From contig JAQVCM010000007.1 in the NCBI GenBank assembly GCA_028689775.1, forward strand, positions 1 through 64,000: a stretch of DNA of 64,000 nucleotides, read 5' to 3'. The notes under the pieces were generated by a model, which was given only the letters and a program-made list of their open reading frames with translations, made no database searches and was not told the origin of the DNA. The position numbers and the translations under genes are program-made. Origin of the DNA: Crocinitomicaceae bacterium (GTDB lineage: Bacteria > Bacteroidota > Bacteroidia > Flavobacteriales_D > Crocinitomicaceae). Numbering within the stretch: position 1 is the stretch's first letter; each line of letters begins with the position of its first letter. Below, one piece after another: positions 24,590-32,979 of this stretch.

Positions 24590-25076
24590 GGTTTACAATT
24601 AAAGGTATGAAGTTACAAAATAATTCAGAAATGAGATGAAATCAGTTGGAGATTATGCAGGTTTATTTTATTTTGAGGAGCTGAGAAGAATTTTTAGCCC
24701 AGCGTAAACTCCAATTAATAAACTGAATTCAAAAAATCCCAATTTTAAAAAAAATCTTCGTTCTCGATATGAAATGTCATAGTTAGTGGACGGTTTTTGA
24801 GACGCAATGGAAAGTGTGAACGATTGAGATAGCGATAGCTCATCGAAATGAGTCACTTTTCAGAAGTCGAAAAAACGCTGTAGTTTACGAAAGCGAGTTC
24901 AATGACGGAGACTTGATTTTTTTTGTTTCTTCTTTTTGATCAAGCAACTAGCTTTAGCGATCTCTTGGATTCAAATAAAAACATACACAATATCCAAAAT
25001 AAAAAGAAAGTAGGATAATCTTGACTCCTTAGAAACGACTTTTATCAAAGCGTGGCACTTTAAAATAAATATAACC
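24590..25076. other. Intergenic region, possible dispersed element; no confident gene
   Basis: The best frame is 24668-24856 on the minus strand (62 aa, one possible C-terminal membrane segment LGFFEFSLLIGVYAG). It has no recognisable family and may be chance. The segment 24760-24960 has stop-rich, patchy composition like a decayed repeat or gene remnant. No promoter or terminator was recognised apart from a weak TATTTTGT box near 24617-24624 for the DUF58 gene. Confidence 0.4.
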
Positions 25077-26996
25077 TTATTTCTCCATCCATTCGGCATA
25101 CCAAGCTTGAAACATAAACAAATACCAAATTTTCAATCCCAATTCCTTTTTACCAGCAAAGAACTGATCTCTAATTTGACCAACCGCTTGCGGATTAAAA
25201 ATTCCTTGTGCTTTGATTTTATCTGTTGAAAGCGCTTCTTGTACTTGTTCTCGAAGTTCATTCATCATCCAGTCTTCAATCGGAATGGCGAATCCCATTT
25301 TGGGGCGATCTAATAATTCTTTGGGAATGTAATCGTAAACTATTTCCCTTAGAATATGCTTTTTAATTCCATTGTGATATTTGAAATCATCTGGAAGTTG
25401 AGCGGCCCATTCAACCACGTTGTGATCTAAAAACGGTTCTCTTCCTTCCAAGCTGGAAGTCATGGAAGCGCGATCGACTTTTTGCATGATGTCATCTGGG
25501 AGATAAGTCTGATAATCAATCGCCAACATGTACGAAAGCGGTGAGTGAAATTCTGCTTTTAATTGGGTGCTGAAATAAGCTAATTCCAACGGTTTTACCT
25601 CGGTATTCATCAAGTGTGCAATTTGAATATCATCAAACTGGCGACTCAAACTCAGCATGATTTGTTCAGGCGAAGGATTTCTTAAAATTCCTTTTAATTT
25701 CTCGTATCGGTTGGCAAAATTGTATTTATTTTTCAGAACTGGGATTTTATCAGCTGAAACAACGTTCATCATTCCCGCAATTGATTTACGAACAATAGAT
25801 GGTATGTTGTTGATTTTCCCGCCAAATTTCATCAAGTAATCGTAGCGATTATATCCTGCGAAAACTTCGTCGCCAGCATCAGCGCTCAATGCAACAGTTA
25901 CTTCTTTGCGTGCCATTTTACAAACCAAAGTTGTTGGAATTGCACTGCTGTCGCCAAAAGGTTCGTCGTAGAAAAAAGGAATTTTCGGAATCAAATCCAA
26001 AGCTTCTTTTTGATTGCATTCTACTTCGGTATGGTCCGTGCCCAAATGTTTTGCAACATCTTTTGCATAAGGTGCTTCATTCAAACCGATGTCTGGAACA
26101 GCGATTGTGAATGTTTTTAATTTTTCGGTTCTTTCTTTTTGCAAGAGCGAAGTCACGCAAGCGCTATCAAATCCACCACTTAAAAAAACGCCAACTGGTA
26201 CGTCGGCAACCATTCTATATTCGCATGCAGTTTGTAAAACTTTCTCAGTTTCTTTCTTGGCTTCTGCGAATGGGATTGTAGTTTTTGGTTTGTTGTACGC
26301 ATCGTAAACATTCCAATATTCTTTCAGGTTTGGTTTCCAATTGGGAGTTAAATCTGAGATGTTGAATTCAAAATAATGTCCCGGTTTCAATTTGAAACAA
26401 GACTTGAAAATACAATGTGGCGCAGGAACATTTCCAAATTGCATGTATGCGGCAACCGCATCTTTATTGATTTCCTTTTGGAATTTTGGATGTTGGTGAA
26501 ATGCTTTTAATTCGGAAGAAAACAAAAACAAACCATCTTTGAAATAATAAAAGAATGGTTTTATCCCAGCGCGATCTCTGGCGCAAAAAATACGTTGGTT
26601 TTGCGTGTCGTAAATCACAAAAGCAAACATTCCGATGAATTTATCCAAACAGTTGTTTCCCCATTCCGCGAATGCATGCAAAATCATTTCGGTATCGGAC
26701 TGCGTTTTGAACGAATGTCCTAAGCCAATCAATTCTTCTTTAATTTCTTGAAAATTATACACTTCACCGTTGAAGCAAACCCACAAATGCTCAAATTGCA
26801 TCGGTTGATTGGCGTGTTCGGAAAGGTCGATGATGGATAAACGTCGGTGTCCGAAACCCAATTGAAAATTATTTTCTTCAAAGAGTTTTTGATCGCCGCC
26901 GTCGGGTCCTCGATGGATCATCGTATCCGTCATGTTCTTCAGAATAGCTTCTGAGCTTGTTTGATTTAAGTCAATTAGTCCTGTTATTGCACACAT
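25077..26996 (-). CDS. asnB: Asparagine synthetase (glutamine-hydrolysing)
   Basis: The 639-aa enzyme converts aspartate, glutamine and ATP to asparagine and glutamate. The mature N-terminus begins with the catalytic Cys2 (MCAITGLIDL), followed by glutaminase motifs FGHRRLSIIDLSEH and FNGEVYNFQEI. The synthetase domain carries the PP-loop SGGFDSACV near 265. Length is usual for the AsnB family, including members that amidate cell-wall or exopolysaccharide substrates, so a specialised role is possible. The ATG at 26996 fixes Cys2. No operon partner: the next gene upstream is divergent. Confidence 0.95.
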   Translation of the reverse strand: MCAITGLIDLNQTSSEAILKNMTDTMIHRGPDGGDQKLFEENNFQLGFGHRRLSIIDLSEHANQPMQFEHLWVCFNGEVYNFQEIKEELIGLGHSFKTQSDTEMILHAFAEWGNNCLDKFIGMFAFVIYDTQNQRIFCARDRAGIKPFFYYFKDGLFLFSSELKAFHQHPKFQKEINKDAVAAYMQFGNVPAPHCIFKSCFKLKPGHYFEFNISDLTPNWKPNLKEYWNVYDAYNKPKTTIPFAEAKKETEKVLQTACEYRMVADVPVGVFLSGGFDSACVTSLLQKERTEKLKTFTIAVPDIGLNEAPYAKDVAKHLGTDHTEVECNQKEALDLIPKIPFFYDEPFGDSSAIPTTLVCKMARKEVTVALSADAGDEVFAGYNRYDYLMKFGGKINNIPSIVRKSIAGMMNVVSADKIPVLKNKYNFANRYEKLKGILRNPSPEQIMLSLSRQFDDIQIAHLMNTEVKPLELAYFSTQLKAEFHSPLSYMLAIDYQTYLPDDIMQKVDRASMTSSLEGREPFLDHNVVEWAAQLPDDFKYHNGIKKHILREIVYDYIPKELLDRPKMGFAIPIEDWMMNELREQVQEALSTDKIKAQGIFNPQAVGQIRDQFFAGKKELGLKIWYLFMFQAWYAEWMEK

Positions 26997-27128
26997 GGTG
27001 CGAAATTAAAAAATGATTCCAACATGGAGACAAAAAGTAGGAGTAGATGTTTAAATCTCAGTTGTTTTTTGCTAAATAATTCGAGGAACTTGAAAATTAT
27101 TCCTATTTTCATAGCAAAATCAGAAACT

Positions 27129-28460
27129 ATGGATAAATACTTGCTGCAAATCTTATTGGAAACCAAAACGATAATCATTCCAGGCTTAGGTGCTTTGACG
27201 ATTACGAATGAAGAAACCGGCGAGATTATGTTCATGTCTTATCTCAAATATGACGATGGTTTATTAGTGAAACACATTGTCGAAAAAGATGGTTTTTCAG
27301 AAAATGAAGCACGTAATTTAATTGCAAAATATGTTTCAGAAATCAATGCCAGACTTGCGCAAGGAAATGAGTACGAAATGTTTCAATTTGGAAAGTTTTT
27401 CTTAAAAGATGGTGAGATTGAGTTCGAAAATTGGAGAGCTTCATCAACGAAAGAAACTACAAGTGAAAGCGAAAAGGAAGACCACGCTATTGAGTTGGAA
27501 TCAGCAGTAATTGAAACTCCGACGGAAGAGGTAATTCCTGATTCAAATGAAATTCTTGTTGAAGAAGAAATTCCCAATGAAACGCACGAAACGCTTGAAA
27601 TTTCAGAACCTCAAAAATCGTTGGATGAAATATTACATGAATCTTCGGAGGAAGAAGTAGAGCCGGAAAAGGAAATTCAAGCAGTTGAAAAAGAGGTAAT
27701 TATTGAAGAAGAAGTAATCGCTGAAGAAGTGAAAGTATCTCAGGAAAACAGCTATACGCCTCCAGCTGATGAAGTGCATATTCCGGCGGATGTTGTCGAA
27801 GTTGAAGAAGAAATTGAAGAATCTCCTGCTGACTCGGAAACGATTAGTGTGATAGAAAAACAGAATGAATCGAAAACAGTTCTTGTCAAACGGAAAAGAA
27901 AACCAATTTTCTGGATTTTAATTGTATTGATTGTCCTTTTATTAGCGCTTGGTTCCTTGACAGTTCTTTTCTACGATCAAGTGAAAGCATATTTGCCATT
28001 TATGGAAAGTCAGCGAACTGAAATAGCGCGTAAAAAGCTCGATGCTGAAGAAATAAGTGATGAGTTAAACGATTCTGCCGAAGTGTTTGAAAATGCAGCA
28101 AATAGTAACGATAGCATTTTGAATGAACCTGTAAAAGAAGAAGTTGCGATTCAGGAAGAAGCAGAGCAAGTAAGAGTTGAGCCAATCGCTGCGGTGAAAG
28201 AAACTCCCTTACCAGCGAAAGTGCTTAAACCAAGTGGAATGAATTTCTATGTGATTGGTGGCGCTTTTGAAGAAAAAGAAAATGCGGATCGCTATGTTGC
28301 GAAATTGATTGCTGATGGTAATCAATCGATTTTAATGGGGCCGTACGGAAATGTTTACATGGTTTCAATCGCATCGTTTAACTCAGAAGCAGAGGCAATG
28401 GATCAATTAGAAAAATTAAGAGGAATTTCCTCCAATGCATGGATATTCCATAAAAGATAA
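27129..28460 (+). CDS. HU-CCDC81 domain / SPOR domain membrane protein
   Basis: The 443-aa protein is bitopic. Residues 1-110 match the bacterial HU-CCDC81 pair (IIIPGLGALTI, YLKYDDGLLVKHIV, FQFGKFFLKDGEIEFE). Residues 110-255 are a Glu-rich disordered linker. A membrane helix (PIFWILIVLIVLLLALGSL) lies near 259-283, a second linker follows, and a SPOR domain occupies about 370-443 (MNFYVIGGAFEEKENADRYV). SPOR domains bind denuded septal peptidoglycan, so this protein may connect a cytoplasmic HU-like module to the division site. The start at 27129 is preferred over longer frames because the family begins at MDKYLLQILL. It lies 5 bp before dinB-like. Confidence 0.88.
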   Translation: MDKYLLQILLETKTIIIPGLGALTITNEETGEIMFMSYLKYDDGLLVKHIVEKDGFSENEARNLIAKYVSEINARLAQGNEYEMFQFGKFFLKDGEIEFENWRASSTKETTSESEKEDHAIELESAVIETPTEEVIPDSNEILVEEEIPNETHETLEISEPQKSLDEILHESSEEEVEPEKEIQAVEKEVIIEEEVIAEEVKVSQENSYTPPADEVHIPADVVEVEEEIEESPADSETISVIEKQNESKTVLVKRKRKPIFWILIVLIVLLLALGSLTVLFYDQVKAYLPFMESQRTEIARKKLDAEEISDELNDSAEVFENAANSNDSILNEPVKEEVAIQEEAEQVRVEPIAAVKETPLPAKVLKPSGMNFYVIGGAFEEKENADRYVAKLIADGNQSILMGPYGNVYMVSIASFNSEAEAMDQLEKLRGISSNAWIFHKR

Positions 28461-28465
28461 AAAAA

Positions 28466-28981
28466 ATGAAATCATCTGAATTAAAACCAACCAATTACCC
28501 AGAATCATACGCTGGATATATTTCCATTTTAAAAGACGTGGAATTGATCTCTGGATTGGAAGAATCGCTTAACAGCTTTGTTGAGTTTGCTCACGGAGTT
28601 CCCTTGGATAAATTGGAATATGCGTATGCTGTCGGAAAATGGACCTTGAAAGACATCATTCAGCACAACATCGATTGTGAACGAATTTTCAATTATCGCG
28701 CTTTGCGAATTGCTCGAAAAGATCAAACCAACATGTTGTCTTTTGACGAGGACATGTATGCCGCGAATGTCGATGCAAATCAACGAACATTGGAAAATTT
28801 ATTGGATGAATTGAAAGCTGTTCGTGCAGCTTCGATTGCGTTATTCAGCTCATTTTCTCAAGAACAATTGGACCAAGAAGGAATGGCTTCCGGAAAAATA
28901 ATTTCAGTTGCTGCTCTTGGGTTTACGATTATTGGTCATGAAGCGCATCATGCTAGGGTTTTTAGAGAAAGGTATTTGTAG
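28466..28981 (+). CDS. DinB-like four-helix-bundle metalloprotein
   Basis: The 171-aa protein belongs to the DinB/YfiT family, which uses three histidines to bind a divalent metal; several are thiol-dependent S-transferases. Candidates are the His in KDIIQHNIDCERIF and the pair in GHEAHHARVF. WTLKDIIQHNI and LALGFTIIGHEAHH-type blocks match the family. Whether it is an enzyme is unknown. It follows the SPOR gene with 5 bp and shares a terminator on the far side. Confidence 0.85.
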   Translation: MKSSELKPTNYPESYAGYISILKDVELISGLEESLNSFVEFAHGVPLDKLEYAYAVGKWTLKDIIQHNIDCERIFNYRALRIARKDQTNMLSFDEDMYAANVDANQRTLENLLDELKAVRAASIALFSSFSQEQLDQEGMASGKIISVAALGFTIIGHEAHHARVFRERYL

Positions 28982-29017
28982 GATTGGATTAGACTTTTTT
29001 AAAAATAAATTGAAACG

Positions 29018-29048
29018 AAAAAGCCTTTGAATTTTCAAAGGCTTTTTT
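29018..29048. terminator. Bidirectional intrinsic terminator
   Basis: AAAAAGCCTTTGAA (29018-29031) pairs over 14 bp with 29034-29047 through a 2-nt centre (folding in practice to a 4-nt loop), with T-runs on both strands. It serves the DinB-like gene on the plus strand and gapA on the minus strand. Confidence 0.9.
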
Positions 29049-29067
29049 AGTAATATCACTTATGTAA

Positions 29068-30066
29068 TTATTTAATCTTCACCATCAAATCAATCAATCG
29101 ATTGGAATAACCTGCTTCGTTGTCGTACCAACCTACAATTTTCACCATGTTTTCAATTACACTGGTCAGTTCACTGTCAAAAATCACACTGTGTGAATCG
29201 CCAACAATATCAACCGAAACAATTGGATCTTCGGTGTAACTTAAAATTCCTTTTAATGTTGTTTCAGAAGCTTTTTTAAATGCGGCATTAATGGCTTCAA
29301 CACTAGGAGGATTGCGAACTACCAAGGTTAAATCCGTTAAACTTCCGTCTGGAACAGGAACACGCATTCCGCAGCCACCCATGTGACCTTCCAACTCAGG
29401 AAAAATTTTGGTCAATGCTTTTGCTGCTCCTGTTGTTGTAGGCACAATTGATAAAGCTGCAGCTCGCGCTCTTCTCAAGTCTTTGTGTGGCGAATCGTGC
29501 AAGCGTTGATCGGTTGTGTAACTGTGAATCGTTGTAATGTATGCGCTTTCAATTTCACATAATTCCAGCATCGTTTTTACCAGCGGTGCAGCGGAATTGG
29601 TGGTACAAGATGCGTTGGAAATGATGATGTCATTATCGTCTATGATGTTGTCATTTACTCCTAAAACGATTGTCTTCGTTTCGTCTTTAGACGGAGCGCT
29701 TAAAATGACTTTTTTGACACTGCCTGAAATATGCGGTTTTGCTAAATCGTGCGTTAAGAAAAGTCCTGTTGATTCTAAAACGTATTCAACTCCTGCATTA
29801 GACCAAGGAATTTTAGAAACTTCTTTTTCTTGGGTGAAGACAATTTTTTTTCCGTTGCTGAAAATCATTTGATTGCCTTCGAGGGTGAATTCTTCTTTCA
29901 AACCACCGTGAACACTGTCGTATTTAAAAAGATGCGCCAAGGTCTTGATGTCTGCCAAATCGTTCACCGCAACCACATCGAGGTTTGGATTTTGAAGACT
30001 CAAACGTGTAAAATAGCGTCCAATTCTTCCGAAACCATTTACACCAACTTTTTTAATACCGTTCAT
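29068..30066 (-). CDS. gapA: Glyceraldehyde-3-phosphate dehydrogenase, type I
   Basis: The 332-aa enzyme oxidises glyceraldehyde 3-phosphate with NAD and phosphate. The N-terminal nucleotide-binding VGVNGFGRIGR, the catalytic SNASCTTNSAAP with Cys154, the HSYTTDQRLHDSPHKDLRRA block and the C-terminal WYDNEAGYSNR are all present. The coenzyme-binding Asp (VAVNDLAD) suggests NAD preference. The ATG at 30066 lies about 25 nt after a perfect -7 box. It is not in a glycolytic operon here. Confidence 0.98.
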   Translation of the reverse strand: MNGIKKVGVNGFGRIGRYFTRLSLQNPNLDVVAVNDLADIKTLAHLFKYDSVHGGLKEEFTLEGNQMIFSNGKKIVFTQEKEVSKIPWSNAGVEYVLESTGLFLTHDLAKPHISGSVKKVILSAPSKDETKTIVLGVNDNIIDDNDIIISNASCTTNSAAPLVKTMLELCEIESAYITTIHSYTTDQRLHDSPHKDLRRARAAALSIVPTTTGAAKALTKIFPELEGHMGGCGMRVPVPDGSLTDLTLVVRNPPSVEAINAAFKKASETTLKGILSYTEDPIVSVDIVGDSHSVIFDSELTSVIENMVKIVGWYDNEAGYSNRLIDLMVKIK

Positions 30067-30091
30067 CGCATTTGTTTTAATTTGTTACAAT

Positions 30092-30099
30092 CAAAAGTA
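30092..30099 (-). promoter_or_regulatory. -7 box of gapA
   Basis: The minus strand reads TACTTTTG, a perfect TAnnTTTG, 26 nt before the ATG. No -33 TTTG was found at 19 bp. Confidence 0.55.
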
Positions 30100-30155
30100 C
30101 AAAAAAAACGATGGATTTTGAAAGGTTCTTCTGCTTTTTTTAGATTCGGATTACG

Positions 30156-30173
30156 CTTTGTTGCTTATCTTTG
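30156..30173 (+). promoter_or_regulatory. -7 box of the truncated hemoglobin gene, with shared extension
   Basis: CTTTGTTGCTTATCTTTG contains TATCTTTG (30166-30173). The same 18-mer with two changes lies upstream of the next gene at 30598-30615, suggesting a common factor. Confidence 0.5.
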
Positions 30174-30228
30174 AATAAAGTTTGATTTGAATGATTGAGC
30201 TTGTCAAATAGATAATTAAAAGAAAACC

Positions 30229-30582
30229 ATGCAACACGAAATTACGACAAAAGAAGACATCGAAAATTTAGTCGATGTATTTTACGGAAAAGTGATGAAA
30301 GATGAGGTGCTCGCTCCTTTTTTCAAATACTTGGATTTTGGGAAACACATTCCGAAAATGGTTCACTTTTGGAGCTTTGTTTTGTTGGATGAAGCGGGAT
30401 ATACAACCAATGTGACTGAAAAACATTTGAAAATGCCTTTGAAGAAGGAACATTTTGACCGTTGGATCGCTTTGTTTCAAGAAACAATCGATGAATTATT
30501 CGAAGGTGAAAAAGCAGAACAGGCGAAGCAACGAGCCATTTTGGTCGGGTGGACAATACAACATAAAATAGAGAATCAATAA
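30229..30582 (+). CDS. Group III truncated hemoglobin
   Basis: The 117-aa protein is a 2-on-2 globin of group III. FYGKVMKDEVLAPFF contains the conserved helix-B region with Tyr19, VHFWSFVLL is the helix-E region, and KKEHFDRWIALF carries the likely proximal His75. Proposed roles in relatives are NO or peroxide handling and oxygen delivery under low oxygen, but no specific partner gene is next to it. It has its own -7 box about 55 nt upstream of the ATG and no terminator before the next promoter. Confidence 0.9.
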   Translation: MQHEITTKEDIENLVDVFYGKVMKDEVLAPFFKYLDFGKHIPKMVHFWSFVLLDEAGYTTNVTEKHLKMPLKKEHFDRWIALFQETIDELFEGEKAEQAKQRAILVGWTIQHKIENQ

Positions 30583-30597
30583 GCTCGATTCTATTCA

Positions 30598-30615
30598 CTT
30601 TGTTTCGTATCTTTG
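30598..30615 (+). promoter_or_regulatory. -7 box of the TerB-like gene, with shared extension
   Basis: CTTTGTTTCGTATCTTTG contains TATCTTTG (30608-30615). The TTG at 30613 is inside this box and is therefore not the start codon; the ATG at 30652 fits a 30-nt leader. Confidence 0.55.
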
Positions 30616-30651
30616 TCTACGAATTTTGAAAATCAATATAGAACAAAAAAT

Positions 30652-31080
30652 ATGACAACACTTGCCCAAATCTTTGAAACTGGTGAACAATCTAGCCAGA
30701 AAGGACATTTTAGAAATTTAGTTTTATTAAGCCGTTTGGATGGAGAAATAACAGCTTCGGAAGAAAAACTGTTAAAACGAATTGCTCAACGTTTGTCTTT
30801 GACAGATGAGCAAGTGAAGGAAATCAAAAACAATCCAGAAAGATATCATTCAATTCCTCCTTATGACAAGGAAGAGCGAATTTCTCGATTGATTCACTTT
30901 TTCCAAATTGCAATGGATGATAATGTGATTACGGCTGAAGAAAAAGTTGCAATTGGAAGATGTGCGACTTCTCTTGGATTTTCAGATGAATACATGACAG
31001 CGAATTTTGACACGATTCAAGAACATATCTTGAAAGGAAAAAACAAAGATGAAATTATGACGCTTTTGATGGGCGAATAA
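30652..31080 (+). CDS. TerB-like / DUF533-type alpha-helical protein
   Basis: The 142-aa protein has the repeated pattern DGEITASEEKLLKRIAQRLSL and DDNVITAEEKVAIGRCATS, each an acidic loop followed by a helix, as in the TerB tellurite-resistance fold. The acidic loops may bind metal. Function is unknown in this clade; the name of the family should not be read as resistance here. The ATG at 30652 is preferred over a TTG 39 nt upstream, which lies in the -7 box. It is separated from the truncated hemoglobin by its own promoter. Confidence 0.75.
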   Translation: MTTLAQIFETGEQSSQKGHFRNLVLLSRLDGEITASEEKLLKRIAQRLSLTDEQVKEIKNNPERYHSIPPYDKEERISRLIHFFQIAMDDNVITAEEKVAIGRCATSLGFSDEYMTANFDTIQEHILKGKNKDEIMTLLMGE

Positions 31081-31098
31081 GATTTTCGAGCAGATATT

Positions 31099-31137
31099 AA
31101 AAATCCACTTGTTCATTAAATTGACAAGTGGATTTTT
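31099..31137. terminator. Bidirectional intrinsic terminator
   Basis: AAAAATCCACTTGTT (31099-31113) pairs with GACAAGTGGATTTTT (31123-31137), with T-runs on both strands. It ends just before the stop of the convergent GtrA gene at 31139 and serves both genes. Confidence 0.85.
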
Positions 31138-31138
31138 T

Positions 31139-31621
31139 TTAATCCTTTATTTTTTTCACTTTAAATGTGAAATGTTTTTGACTTAAATAGCTGTATGCCA
31201 CAACCAAAACGATGGTCAGTATTTTGGCGGGCGTAGGATAAAATCCGAAATATTCGATGAAGAGTTTCAAGAAGAAATAATTCAAAAAGAAATTGGTCAA
31301 TACCAACAAGAAATAACGAAATAATTGAATTCTTCCTTTCAAGTTCGAACTTGTCCAGACGATGTATTTGGACATCCAAAATCCTGTGGGAAAAGTGATT
31401 ACGAAAGCAACAAGAAATGCAGCAATGTATGGCTCAAAGGCGATAAAACCCAAATGAACGACTTCTTTGTGAAATAAGAAATGGTAACTCAAAAAGTAAA
31501 TCACCAAATCCAACAGCATGTTCGATCCACCGCACACTGCGTACCGATAGGTTTGCAAAGGCATGAATCTCCTGAAAATAGGATAAAAGAAATCGATAAA
31601 TGCTGTAAACTTCTCCTTCAT
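31139..31621 (-). CDS. GtrA family membrane protein
   Basis: The 160-aa protein has four membrane helices and the GtrA motif pattern RYAVCGGSNMLLDLVIYFL near 27-45, ATFVITFPTGFW-like, and a basic C-terminus. GtrA proteins flip undecaprenyl-phosphate-linked glucose or assist in glycosyl transfer across the inner membrane. It could feed sugars into the surface glycan genes at 6-12 kb, but there is no direct link. It is monocistronic or the last gene of the 31.1-32.9 kb minus run, with a 53-bp gap to the methylase upstream. Confidence 0.85.
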   Translation of the reverse strand: MKEKFTAFIDFFYPIFRRFMPLQTYRYAVCGGSNMLLDLVIYFLSYHFLFHKEVVHLGFIAFEPYIAAFLVAFVITFPTGFWMSKYIVWTSSNLKGRIQLFRYFLLVLTNFFLNYFFLKLFIEYFGFYPTPAKILTIVLVVAYSYLSQKHFTFKVKKIKD

Positions 31622-31674
31622 GGAAATCGTCCGACTATTTTTAAGTTTGTTTTAGTTTTTGAAAATGGATTGGA

Positions 31675-32391
31675 TTATTGAACCAATTTACCAACCGCAA
31701 ACATGGCTGGAATTTTCCCAAAATCGTATGCGTTTTCTCTCCAGTCAACGATTCTTCTTGTTTTGATACGCTCATCTGGCATCGTCAAGTTGGAAGCGAT
31801 GCACAAATAGGTGTCGTCCATCAAATCGTTTAATAGATCTTCGAAAATGTGCATATTTCTGAACGGTGTGTCCATGAATAAATGCGTCATTCCAGTTCTA
31901 CGTGCAGAGCTTTCAAATTCTTTCAATTTGCGAATACGGTCTTTTCGCTCGCGCGGTAAATATCCGTGGAACGAAAATTCTTGTCCGTTAAATCCACTTC
32001 CCATCAAGGTTAACAAGATAGAAGAAGGTCCAACTAGCGGATAAACAAATACATCTTGTTGATGCGCCATCGCGACCAAGTTTCCTCCCGGATCAGCTAC
32101 ACCTGGGCAACCTGCTTCAGAAATAATTGCCATGTTGTGACCTTCCCTAACAGGTTTCAACATCATGTTTAAATCCTGAGGAACGGTGCGTTTGTTTAGA
32201 ATGAAAAACGTAGAATCATCAATTGGAAATTCACGGTCTAATTTTCGGAGGTATCTTCGAGCAGATTTTAAATCTTCTACCGCGAAATAGCGTGTTTGTT
32301 TTGCAATTTCAATGACTTCTGTTGGAATAACGTGCGCTGTTGTTTCACTTCCTAAAGTGGTTGGTAATAAAAATAATTTTCCTGATGCCAT
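31675..32391 (-). CDS. Tetrapyrrole-methylase family SAM-dependent methyltransferase (short RsmI paralogue)
   Basis: The 238-aa protein has the family blocks LFLLPTTLGSET, AVEDLKSARRYLRKLD, ISEAGCPGVADPGGNLVAMA and LVGPSSILLTLMGSGFNGQ. It is shorter than RsmI, which modifies 16S rRNA C1402, and its N-terminal signature differs (LPTTLG for the RsmI type LPTPIGN). Bacteroidota often carry such a short paralogue beside true RsmI, of unknown substrate. Its ATG lies 3 bp after the stop of the phosphatase gene, so the two are co-transcribed. Confidence 0.85.
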   Translation of the reverse strand: MASGKLFLLPTTLGSETTAHVIPTEVIEIAKQTRYFAVEDLKSARRYLRKLDREFPIDDSTFFILNKRTVPQDLNMMLKPVREGHNMAIISEAGCPGVADPGGNLVAMAHQQDVFVYPLVGPSSILLTLMGSGFNGQEFSFHGYLPRERKDRIRKLKEFESSARRTGMTHLFMDTPFRNMHIFEDLLNDLMDDTYLCIASNLTMPDERIKTRRIVDWRENAYDFGKIPAMFAVGKLVQ

Positions 32392-32394
32392 GTT

Positions 32395-32862
32395 TTAAAT
32401 TCCTTTATTTTTTAATTTTTCTATAATTTGATCTGTTGCTTCGTTAAGTAAATCGTAAACTTGCGCAAAACCGTCCTGACCACCAAAGTACGGATCTGGA
32501 ACCTCCGCATCGCTAGTTGGATTTATTTCATTTAAGATCAAAGAAACTTTGGATGCTTGTGACTCGTTTTCAGCTAGTTCAAGAACATCTTCCAAGTTGC
32601 TCTTGTCCATCACATAAATGTGGTCAAAGTCTGTAAAATCAGATTTTTTAAAGGCACGAGCTTTGAGGTTTTCGATTGAAATACCACGGTGATTCGCTGT
32701 TAATATCATTCTTTTATCCGGAGCATTTCCTGCGTGGTACGATGAGGTTCCAGCAGAATCAACTTCTACATTGAGTTTATGATCGGCAACCTTTTTTCTC
32801 AAGAGACCATCCGCCAGCGGAGAGCGACAGATGTTGCCCAAACAAACCATTAATATTTTCAT
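32395..32862 (-). CDS. Low-molecular-weight protein-tyrosine phosphatase
   Basis: The 155-aa enzyme has the P-loop MVCLGNICRSPLADG with nucleophile Cys7 and Arg13, and the general acid in VPDPYFGG (Asp129 by rough count). Members dephosphorylate tyrosine on proteins, in bacteria often on exopolysaccharide kinases; arsenate reductase is a related fold but lacks this pattern. It is the first gene of the operon with the tetrapyrrole methylase. No tyrosine kinase gene is near. Confidence 0.92.
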   Translation of the reverse strand: MKILMVCLGNICRSPLADGLLRKKVADHKLNVEVDSAGTSSYHAGNAPDKRMILTANHRGISIENLKARAFKKSDFTDFDHIYVMDKSNLEDVLELAENESQASKVSLILNEINPTSDAEVPDPYFGGQDGFAQVYDLLNEATDQIIEKLKNKGI

Positions 32863-32979
32863 GCATGCAAAGTTACGTAGAAAAACGAAATTGAGGGGAA
32901 TAATTATGAATGTGTTTCATCTGGTCAATTTTTCCGATATTTCTATTTATCTTCGCAGACAAGTTTTATTGAAAGAATT

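Noticed and set aside
24668-24856. 62-aa small membrane protein
   Set aside because: No relatives recognised and no promoter; kept only as a note in the intergenic entry.
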